This document shows positions 1 through 5,473 of a stretch of 6,373 nt of DNA, one piece after another. The translations under genes were made by a program, and so were the position numbers. This DNA comes from SZAS-18 sp031370675 (GTDB taxonomy: Bacteria; Verrucomicrobiota; Verrucomicrobiia; Chthoniobacterales; SZAS-18), in NCBI GenBank assembly GCA_031370675.1, contig JANMQT010000287.1, positions 1-6,373 on the forward strand. The letters are read 5' to 3'. A model generated the notes under the pieces. The model was not told where the DNA came from. It saw only the letters and a program-made list of their open reading frames with translations, and made no database searches. Each line of letters starts with the position of its first letter. The first letter of the stretch is position 1.

Positions 1-1
1 G

Positions 2-151
2 CTGGCGGAATTGGAGCGCGCCCTGGCCGGTGAGTCCCTGCCGGCGCTGCAGGCAGCGACGAGCGCATTGGATGACGCCACGCAAACGCTGGCAACGATC
101 CTGATGGAACGCGCGATGGAGGATGCGTTGCGGAAAAAGGGAGTGATCTGA
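2..151 (+). CDS. C-terminal end of an Hsp70-family chaperone (DnaK/HscA-like), 5' truncated by window edge
   Basis: Only the last 49 codons and the TGA stop (149-151) are visible; the gene begins upstream of the window. The peptide is strongly helical and alternates leucine/alanine with charged residues (LAELERALAGESLPALQ, then ATQTLATILMERAMEDAL and a final KKGVI). This resembles the helical lid at the C-terminus of Hsp70 proteins, where a 'L..aL.G.d..al..a...L..at..lA..lm.rAm' pattern is usual. Hsp70s bind exposed hydrophobic peptides in an ATP-dependent cycle in the cytoplasm; HscA-type members serve Fe-S cluster assembly. It lacks the acidic EEVD-like or long glycine-rich tail of many DnaK proteins, so a specialised Hsp70/HscA-like paralogue is more likely than the main DnaK. 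No ATPase or substrate-binding domain is in view, so the call rests on a short tail; another helical protein is possible. Confidence 0.55.
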   Translation: MAELERALAGESLPALQAATSALDDATQTLATILMERAMEDALRKKGVI

Positions 152-154
152 GGA

Positions 155-297
155 AAGCTCGGAGCGCGAAATTCGAAACTCGAAGAAAGCGTCGAAAATA
201 ATTGAAATGGGAAAACTCTCTGGGTTGGCCTGCTGAGCTTTTTTCGCGCTTCCGACTTAAATTTTCTTCGAGTTCCAAGTTTGAATCTTCGAGTTTT
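155..297. repeat. Inverted and direct TTCGAG-rich intergenic repeats
   Basis: The noncoding stretch 152-418 holds a cluster of related AT-rich repeats in its first half. The segment 155-172 (AAGCTCGGAGCGCGAAAT) pairs with 241-258 (TTTTCGCGCTTCCGACTT) as an imperfect inverted repeat with one bulge on each side. A second, perfect 12-nt inverted pair is AACTCGAAGAAA at 177-188 and TTTCTTCGAGTT at 263-274. The core TCTTCGAGTT recurs directly at 265-274 and 286-295, 21 nt apart. The composition differs clearly from the GC-rich coding sequence around it. The outer stem is followed closely by no clean T-run, although GAGCTTTTTT at 235-244 could help terminate transcription of the Hsp70-family gene. 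Likely an intergenic repeat family and possibly a folded RNA element. Nothing further is recognisable in 298-418. Confidence 0.6.
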
Positions 298-418
298 CCA
301 AAAGCCCATGGGTGCAATCGGAGCATAGTTACTTACGCGGCCCGCGGGATTTCACTTCCAATCCGACTCGCCGGAGGCGTAGGCTCAGTCCCCCGTCAGC
401 CCATAGAAGCCCTGCTCT

Positions 419-2491
419 ATGCGTGCCTTGATTCCTACCATCGCCAGTGTCGTCCTAGGCGGATTATTCCACCCAGGGCACCGTGCTGGGGCCCAGACGG
501 CCCCCTCCGGCACCGTCATCACAGTCGTCGGAAACGGATTCGCCGGCTTCTCCGGCGTCGGCGGGCTGGCCCTCAACGCCAACTTGGGCGGCCCTGCCGG
601 GCTAGCCATCGGTCGGGACGGCACGCTCTATCTCGCCGACAATAATAATTTTCGCATCCGCGCCGTTTCGCCCGCCACCGGCATTATCACGACCATTGCC
701 GGCAACGGCACCGCCGGTAGCGCCGGAAATGACGGACCGGCCATCAACGCGGAGATCACCGGGGTGCTGTCTCTCGCGGTGGATCGCGCGAGGAACTCGC
801 TTTACTTCGCGGATATAGACAACAATTGGGTGCGCAAGGTGGACCTCGCCAGCGGCCAGCTCACCCGGTATGCCGGCACGGGCATCGGCGGCTTCGGGTT
901 TAGCGGAGACGGAGGGCCCGCCAACCAGGCGAGTTTTCAAACCCCGATTAGCGTCGCCACCGACAATGCAGGTAAACTTTACATCGTCGATCTATCCAAT
1001 AACCGGATTCGTCAGGTTCATCCGATCACCAGCATCATCACGACGATTGCCGGCAACGGTGGGGCGACATCGGCGGGTGATGGCGGACCGGCCACAGCGG
1101 CGTCGTTTGCGACCTCCCAACAGGTCGCGGCCGATACCGCCGGCAATCTGACTATCTCCGATTATGCCCAAATGAATGGCCGTTTTCGCCGGGTAGATGT
1201 ACTGACGGGGATCATCAATACCGTCGCGGGCGGAGGCAACCTACCGCTGGGCGGCAGCGGGCCGGCCACGAGCATGAACCTCCAGCACACGTATGCGCTC
1301 GCCGTGGACCAATCGGGCAACACACTGTTCATCGGTGGTGGCGGCAGCGCCGGCAACGGCAGACAGGTGTTTAAGGTGGATCTCGCCAGCGGCCAGCTCA
1401 CGGTTTTCGCGGGCACTGGTGAGGATGGTTCGTCCGGCGATGGTGGTCCGGCGCTCGCCGCAAAGTTCAATGACATCCTGGGCTTGGTCGTTGTGCCCGG
1501 CGGAGGTCTTCTCATTTCGGATTATGGCAATCAACGCATTCGTTATGTCACGCCGGATTCCGTCAACCTTTCGGGCGACAGCCAACAAACGGCATTCTAT
1601 CTGCCATGGGTGAGTTCGTTGACTGGAGATTTCATGGTCACGAATAACCCGAACTTGACGATCGTTAGCGCAGCATCTCTCACGAGTTTGGGTGGCACCG
1701 TGAACGTCTCATCAAACGCGACCGCGACGACGGTGAACCTCGGCTCGCTCACGACTGCCGGCGGCGCCGTGAACGTCAGCGGCAACACAAGCATAACCAC
1801 GGTTGATCTCGGAAATCTCACAAGTGCGGGCGGCAGCGTGAACGTCAGCGGCAACGCAAGTACGACTACCGTTGGTCTGGGAAGTCTGACAACGGCCAGC
1901 GGGAGCGTAAACGTGAGTGGCAACACGTCGGCGACTACAGTCGACCTCAGCTCTTTGACCACTGTCGGTGGCGGGTCCGGCGCCAAAGCCAATGAGGTGG
2001 CCAAAACCGTGATCGGCAACAACGGCCCGATGAGTGCCGGTGGCAGCCTGGATGTCAGCGGCAACACCGCGGCAATGCTTATCAATTTGAGATCCCTGAC
2101 CACGGTGGTCGGCAATGTCACGATCGCGTCAAACGCCCCGAACGTTTCGGTAAATCTCAACCGCCTGACGAGCGTCGGCGACGGCATCAACCCGGCGACG
2201 ATCAGCCTGCAACGCGGCACGTTTTCCTTCGCCAACGGCCTGAGCGTGGGCCCTCTCGTCTCGCTCACCGGCGTTGGGACTCTCGCGGGGAATGTCACCA
2301 ACGCTGGCAAGATTGCCCCCGGCGCGTCGCCCGGCCGCTTCGACATCACCGGCAACCTCGGCCTCGCGAGTACCTCGGAGTTGCGCATGGAAATCGGCGG
2401 CTTCTCTGCTGCGCAAATCGATTTCGTCAACGTCGCGGGCAACGTCACGTTGGGAGGCGCCCTCACGGTCAGCCTGATCAACAATTTTTAG
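419..2491 (+). CDS. Secreted NHL beta-propeller / L-domain-like repeat protein, N-terminal part (ends at premature TAG)
   Basis: 690 aa, probably exported. The start is well fixed: an in-frame TAG lies at 404-406 and ATG 419 is the first start after it, with only a weak AGAAG nine bases upstream. Residues 1-25 look like a Sec signal peptide (hydrophobic IPTIASVVLGGLF, then RAGA before QT). Residues about 31-380 form six propeller blades of the NHL kind, each opening with a variant of 'G-I-I-T-T-I-A-G-N-G' (near 31, 88, 146, 205, 264, 325), most followed by SGDGGPA-like and 'LYxxDxxNNRIRxV' segments. Residues 421 to about 585 are 23-residue solenoid repeats (LTxxGGxVNVSGNxxxTTVxLxS) resembling bacterial receptor-L-domain repeats. 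Residues about 595-690 resemble autotransporter-associated beta strands (GTLAGNVTNAGKIAPGASPG). NHL propellers usually bind proteins or ligands; the ligand here is unknown. The frame resumes directly after the TAG, so this is best read as the front of a broken 874-codon gene. Confidence 0.85.
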   Translation: MRALIPTIASVVLGGLFHPGHRAGAQTAPSGTVITVVGNGFAGFSGVGGLALNANLGGPAGLAIGRDGTLYLADNNNFRIRAVSPATGIITTIAGNGTAGSAGNDGPAINAEITGVLSLAVDRARNSLYFADIDNNWVRKVDLASGQLTRYAGTGIGGFGFSGDGGPANQASFQTPISVATDNAGKLYIVDLSNNRIRQVHPITSIITTIAGNGGATSAGDGGPATAASFATSQQVAADTAGNLTISDYAQMNGRFRRVDVLTGIINTVAGGGNLPLGGSGPATSMNLQHTYALAVDQSGNTLFIGGGGSAGNGRQVFKVDLASGQLTVFAGTGEDGSSGDGGPALAAKFNDILGLVVVPGGGLLISDYGNQRIRYVTPDSVNLSGDSQQTAFYLPWVSSLTGDFMVTNNPNLTIVSAASLTSLGGTVNVSSNATATTVNLGSLTTAGGAVNVSGNTSITTVDLGNLTSAGGSVNVSGNASTTTVGLGSLTTASGSVNVSGNTSATTVDLSSLTTVGGGSGAKANEVAKTVIGNNGPMSAGGSLDVSGNTAAMLINLRSLTTVVGNVTIASNAPNVSVNLNRLTSVGDGINPATISLQRGTFSFANGLSVGPLVSLTGVGTLAGNVTNAGKIAPGASPGRFDITGNLGLASTSELRMEIGGFSAAQIDFVNVAGNVTLGGALTVSLINNF
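1679..2164 (+). repeat. Intragenic tandem 69-bp (23-aa) repeats, L-domain-like solenoid
   Basis: Coding tandem repeats within the propeller protein, in register with codons. Units begin at 1679, 1748, 1817 and 1886, each exactly 69 bp, encoding LTSLGGTVNVSSN..., LTTAGGAVNVSGN..., LTSAGGSVNVSGN... and LTTASGSVNVSGN.... The fifth segment (1955-2095) is 141 bp and encodes 47 residues: it holds a repeat broken by a stretch containing GAKANEVAKTVIGNNGPMSA, then a normal VSGN half. A further 23-residue unit covers 2096-2164, and a degenerate unit begins at 2165. The conserved L/V/V/L positions and VSGN turn suggest a right-handed beta solenoid. Confidence 0.8.
2489..2491 (+). other. In-frame premature TAG interrupting the propeller protein
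   Basis: The codons around this point read ...INNF, TAG, ALMTAGASFTLLA... in one continuous frame. The downstream residues continue the same beta-rich domain type without gap, and no frame change is needed up to the TAA at 3041-3043. A single C-to-T change from CAG (Gln) would create this stop. Dps in the same window ends at a natural TAG directly after a typical family C-terminus, which argues against general TAG recoding here. A sequencing or assembly error remains possible. Confidence 0.85.
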
Positions 2492-2497
2492 GCTCTG

Positions 2498-3043
2498 ATG
2501 ACAGCCGGCGCGAGTTTTACGCTGCTGGCCAGCGCGAATCCGCTTAGCGGCGCGTTCGCGAATGTGGCTAGTGGCGGATTGCTGACCACGACCGATGGCT
2601 ATGCCCGATTCATGGTGGTCTACGCGGGCGCGAACACCGTGCAATTGACCGGCCTGTTGATCGTGGACAGCGACGGCGACGGCATTCCCGATTGGTGGGA
2701 GGATCTATTCGGTCTGAACAAGAACAGTGCCGCGGATGCCGCGCTTGATTCTGATGGCGACGGCATGTCCAATCTCGCGGAATTCCGCGCGGGCACGGAC
2801 CCGCGCAATCCCGCCTCGGCTTTTCGGGTCACCTCGCTTGCGCCGGCCGGTCCAGGGGCAATGATGATCGCGTGGCAGAGCGTGGCGGGAAAGAATTACA
2901 CCGTGGAGCGCTCGGTGGATCTGCAGTCATTCGCGACGGTAAGCGGAAGCGTGCCGGCGGCCGGAGCGCAAACGAGCTTCACGGATTCCGCGGTGCCGCC
3001 GGGCGCGCCAAAGGTTTTCTATCGCGTGCGGCTGGCTCCGTAA
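2498..3043 (+). CDS. C-terminal part of the interrupted secreted protein, with DxDGDG calcium motifs and terminal beta module
   Basis: 181 aa from the first ATG after the premature stop, in the same frame as the upstream part and only six bases beyond it; no Shine-Dalgarno site is visible. Residues 1-53 complete the autotransporter-like beta region (FTLLASANPLSGAFANVASG, then a VYAGANTVQLTGL strand). Residues 57-69 (DSDGDGIPDWWED) and 84-95 (DSDGDGMSNLAE) are thrombospondin-type-3/EF-like calcium loops, followed by FRAGTDPRNPAS. Residues about 108-181 form a C-terminal beta module (AWQSVAGKNYTVERSVDLQSF ending FYRVRLAP) that is common at the ends of secreted verrucomicrobial proteins. It has no signal peptide, so if made alone by re-initiation it would stay in the cytoplasm. 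It is most likely not an independent gene but the 3' end of the 419-3043 gene; readthrough is the alternative. No LPxTG or PEP-CTERM-like anchor is present. Confidence 0.7.
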   Translation: MTAGASFTLLASANPLSGAFANVASGGLLTTTDGYARFMVVYAGANTVQLTGLLIVDSDGDGIPDWWEDLFGLNKNSAADAALDSDGDGMSNLAEFRAGTDPRNPASAFRVTSLAPAGPGAMMIAWQSVAGKNYTVERSVDLQSFATVSGSVPAAGAQTSFTDSAVPPGAPKVFYRVRLAP

Positions 3044-3045
3044 GT

Positions 3046-3232
3046 GGAACGCGACCTCCGGGCGCGTTGGCGAAAATTGGTGGGGACGTCCCGCCGAAAC
3101 GTCCCAAATTGACGGGAACAACGTCACGACGGATGAGGCCATCCGATCCTCGAAGCGCGTCCAGCGGATAAGTTTGGGACGACCGAGGACGGCCGTCCCT
3201 ACCTTTGTCAACGCGCCCGGAGGTTACGTTCC
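3046..3232. repeat. MITE-like long inverted repeat between convergent genes; probable two-way terminator
   Basis: The left arm begins GGAACGCGACCTCCGGGCGC at 3046 and runs to 3087. The right arm is 3195-3232 and read in reverse complement begins GGAACGTAACCTCCGGGCGC. The arms agree except for a few substitutions and a 3-nt gap. Pairing resumes further in: ACGTCCCAAATT near 3099-3110 faces AGTTTGGGACGA at 3171-3182. This gives a roughly 187-bp hairpin with about 60 unpaired central bases. It starts two bases after the propeller gene's TAA and ends two bases before the dps TAG, so it can fold in both convergent transcripts. It has no coding capacity of its own. No clear direct target-site duplication is visible. 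A non-autonomous mobile element or an extragenic palindrome family are both plausible. Confidence 0.7.
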
Positions 3233-3234
3233 GA

Positions 3235-3762
3235 CTACGCCTGCACGTGGGCCTCGAGAAACCACAAGGCCTGATCCAGCGTACGCGAAACGGCGGTGAA
3301 AAGATCGGCCGTGTCCGCATCGCCCGCCTTGTCGGCTGAGTCGATCGCGGCGCGCGCGGACTTCGCCGCGAGCGCATAGCGTTGAATCAGTGCATCCACG
3401 TGCGCGAAACCATCATCCGTGCCGATCGGATACTCCGGCAATGAACTCGCCGTCCCCGCGGCGCGCACGGTGCCGACCGCGGTGCCACCCAGTGACTGCG
3501 CGCGCTCGGCGATCACATCGATGTGTTCCTCGACCATGTCCGCCAGCTTGTCGAAAAGCTCGTGCAACGCGATGAAATGCCGGCCCTTCACGTTCCAGTG
3601 CGCCTGCTTGGTCTGGCTGTAGAGATCAAAGATGTCTGCGAGCTGCTGGTTGAGCAGCGCGATGGCCTTCGTGCGAGTCGTGGCGGAAAGGTCGTTCTTG
3701 GTCGCATGCAGGGATGTGTGCTTGCGGACGGCGGCTTTGCGTTTGGGAGCAGGGGATTTCAT
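3235..3762 (-). CDS. dps: Dps family DNA-protecting ferritin-like protein
   Basis: 175 aa. Dps proteins form dodecameric shells in the cytoplasm that oxidise and store iron using hydrogen peroxide and can coat DNA during starvation or oxidative stress. All five inter-subunit ferroxidase ligands are present: H55 (in TKQAHWNVKG), H67, D71, D82 and E86 (in IDVIAERAQSLGG). They match E. coli Dps H51, H63, D67, D78 and E82 with a constant offset of four. The N-terminal tail is lysine/arginine-rich (KSPAPKRKAAVRK), as in Dps proteins that bind DNA. The protein ends in the usual WFLEAHVQA followed by TAG. ATG at 3762 is chosen because the longer frame would begin with GTG at 3873 inside an intergenic repeat and adds 37 residues unlike the family. 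No strong Shine-Dalgarno site is visible. It is convergent with the propeller gene, divergent from the M32 gene, and probably monocistronic. Confidence 0.95.
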   Translation of the reverse strand: MKSPAPKRKAAVRKHTSLHATKNDLSATTRTKAIALLNQQLADIFDLYSQTKQAHWNVKGRHFIALHELFDKLADMVEEHIDVIAERAQSLGGTAVGTVRAAGTASSLPEYPIGTDDGFAHVDALIQRYALAAKSARAAIDSADKAGDADTADLFTAVSRTLDQALWFLEAHVQA

Positions 3763-3952
3763 AAGTAATTGGTAGACCAGATTCGGAACATCCGGCCGCC
3801 GCGGACGTAGGCAAATGACGATCGTGTCACCGGCGGCGGGAGAGAAAACCACGAATTCACACGAACCCGACACGAATCTTGAAGAATGACTGCATCGGCC
3901 CCTTCCTAATTCGTGTTAATTCGTGTTCAATTCGTGGTTCCTTCCCAAACTC
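3763..3952. promoter_or_regulatory. Shared upstream region of divergent dps and M32 peptidase genes
   Basis: The two start codons face away from each other across 190 bp, so promoters for both genes are expected here by geometry. I cannot pick out convincing -35/-10 boxes or a Shine-Dalgarno site for either gene. The dps-proximal half (about 3791-3840) is very GC-rich, with CCGGCCGCCGCGG facing ACCGGCGGCGGG as a loose inverted pair. The M32-proximal half is occupied by the CACGAATT repeat listed separately. No OxyR, Fur or PerR box is evident. Confidence 0.35.
3847..3939. repeat. Inverted repeat of helically phased CACGAATT units
   Basis: The left arm (3847-3880) carries CACGAA at 3850, 3860 and 3871. 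The right arm (3907-3939) carries the complement AATTCGTG at 3908, 3918 and 3929. The spacing within each arm is 10 and 11 bases, about one turn of DNA. Read in opposite directions, both arms begin AACCACGAATT, and they match along about 33 bases with small indels around a spacer of 26 bases. The unit is AT-rich against a GC-rich background. It could form a cruciform or hairpin, be an extragenic repeat family member, or present side-by-side binding sites to a regulator. The artefactually extended GTG starts of both neighbouring frames (3873 minus, 3923 plus) fall inside it. Confidence 0.75.
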
Positions 3953-5428
3953 ATGAACGATTCCTACCAGAATTTAATCCGGCGTAGCCGCGAAATCGCC
4001 CTGCTCGAGGGCACGGCCAGCCTCCTGCATTGGGACCAGGAAACCGGCCTGCCCAAGAATGGCATCCCGTGGCGCGCCGAGGAGCTCAGCCACCTGAGCG
4101 GCCTGACGCACCGCCTGTTCACCGCGCCCGAGGTCGGCGGGTGGATCAGCGACGGCGAGGCGAAAGGCTACGCGGCCGACTCCAGCGAGGCAGCCAATGT
4201 CCGCGGCTGGCGGCGCAATTATGATCGCGCGACGAAGATCCCGGTCGAACTGGTGGAGGATCATGCACGGACGACGGCGCTGGCCAATTCCGTCTGGATC
4301 GAGGCGCGCAAGAAATCGGATTTCTCCCATTTCGCACCGATCCTCGCGAAGATTCTCGAGCAAGTGCGACGGATGGCCGACTACTGGGGTTTCGAGGCCT
4401 CCCGTTACGACGCGCTGCTCGAGGGCTACGAGCCGGGCGCGCGGTCGAAGGACCTGACCACGCTCTTCGCGGCGTTCCGGCCCCGGCTGGTGGAGGTACT
4501 CGGACTGGCCCTCGAGAAATCAAAATCCGCGCCCATTCTCGAAGGTGACTTCCCCGTCGCCGCCCAGGTGGCCTTCAACGAGGAGGTCGCGCGGGCCATC
4601 GGCTTCGATTTCGACTCCGGCCGGATCGATGCCACCACACATCCGTTCTGCACCCGTCCGGGCCCGGGCGACACGCGACTGACCACGCGCTACGACACAG
4701 GCAATTTCCTTTCGTCGCTCTTCAGCGTGATGCACGAGGCCGGTCACGGCATGTACGAGCAGGGCGTCGATCAGGACGCATTCGGCACGCCGATGGGCTC
4801 GGCCATTTCGCTCGGCATCCACGAGTCCCAGTCGCGGTTGTGGGAGAACCTGGTCGGTCGCACGCCGGATTTTTGGGATTTCTGGTACCCGTGCGCGGTC
4901 CAGCATTTTCCGGCGCTGCGAAAGTACACGCCGGATCAGGTGTGCGCAGCGGTGAACCGCGTGTCGCCCTCATTCATCCGGGTGGAGGCCGATCAGGTGA
5001 CCTACGATTTGCACATCATGCTGCGCTTCGACTTGGAGCGACGGATGCTCGAGGGGGAGTTGGCGCTGGCGGACGTCCCGGCGGCGTGGAACGAGGAATT
5101 TGAGAAGTCGTTCGGGCTCAAGGTGCCCGATCACGCGCACGGCTGCCTGCAGGACATTCACTGGAGCGCGGGATTGATCGGCTATTTCGCCACCTACAGC
5201 CTTGGGAACCTCAATGGCGCCCAACTCTACGCCACCGCGCTCCGCGAGAAGCCGGAAATCACCGGCGACCTGAAGTCCGGCCGCTACGGCACGCTCTTCC
5301 AGTGGATGCGTGAAAAGGTGCACCACAAGGCCAGCGCGCTGCTCCCGCAGGAGTTGATGGCGACCGTCACGGGCCGGACGACCGAAATCGAGGATCATCT
5401 GGCGATGTTGCGCGCGAAGTACTCGTGA
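3953..5428 (+). CDS. M32 family zinc carboxypeptidase (Taq-type)
   Basis: 491 aa, close to the usual length of about 500. M32 enzymes are cytoplasmic metallocarboxypeptidases that remove C-terminal residues from peptides. The zinc site is complete: HEAGH at 261-265 and E291 in HESQSRLWEN, with 26 residues between the second histidine and the glutamate, as in the family. Other family landmarks are LLHWDQETGLPKNG near the N-terminus, TRLTTRYDTGNF just before HEXXH, LHIMLRFDLE (from 354), DIHWSAGLIGYFATYSLGN (from 401), and a C-terminal LRAKYS. The GYF-P-TY position usually carries proline, but here it is alanine. ATG 3953 is preferred over GTG 3923, which lies inside the CACGAATT repeat; neither has a clear Shine-Dalgarno site. 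There is no signal peptide. The M3 peptidase gene starts 45 bp after the TGA with no visible hairpin between, suggesting joint transcription. Confidence 0.95.
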   Translation: MNDSYQNLIRRSREIALLEGTASLLHWDQETGLPKNGIPWRAEELSHLSGLTHRLFTAPEVGGWISDGEAKGYAADSSEAANVRGWRRNYDRATKIPVELVEDHARTTALANSVWIEARKKSDFSHFAPILAKILEQVRRMADYWGFEASRYDALLEGYEPGARSKDLTTLFAAFRPRLVEVLGLALEKSKSAPILEGDFPVAAQVAFNEEVARAIGFDFDSGRIDATTHPFCTRPGPGDTRLTTRYDTGNFLSSLFSVMHEAGHGMYEQGVDQDAFGTPMGSAISLGIHESQSRLWENLVGRTPDFWDFWYPCAVQHFPALRKYTPDQVCAAVNRVSPSFIRVEADQVTYDLHIMLRFDLERRMLEGELALADVPAAWNEEFEKSFGLKVPDHAHGCLQDIHWSAGLIGYFATYSLGNLNGAQLYATALREKPEITGDLKSGRYGTLFQWMREKVHHKASALLPQELMATVTGRTTEIEDHLAMLRAKYS

Positions 5429-5473
5429 GTCCTTGGCCTGACGGTACGATTCATCTTGCGCCCCCTTGAAAGC

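Noticed and set aside
202..645. A 147-codon plus-strand frame overlapping the start of the propeller gene
   Set aside because: It begins in the AT-rich repeat region and continues as an arginine-rich frame shadow; the overlapping frame has a signal peptide and clear propeller blades.
1679..1954. Regularly spaced 69-bp repeats as a CRISPR array
   Set aside because: They are coding, in codon register, with no constant repeat separated by unique spacers and no cas genes nearby.
1597..2484. A 295-codon open frame on the minus strand
   Set aside because: It is antisense to the tandem-repeat part of the propeller protein; its P/T/L-rich repetitive sequence mirrors the repeats and resembles no protein family.
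2489..2491. TAG as a recoded sense codon (pyrrolysine or general amber suppression)
   Set aside because: dps ends at a TAG right after its standard C-terminus, and no tRNA-Pyl, Pyl genes or recoding structure is visible; a nonsense change or sequence error is simpler.
3046..3232. A complete insertion sequence
   Set aside because: The 187-bp element has no transposase coding capacity and no clear target-site duplication.
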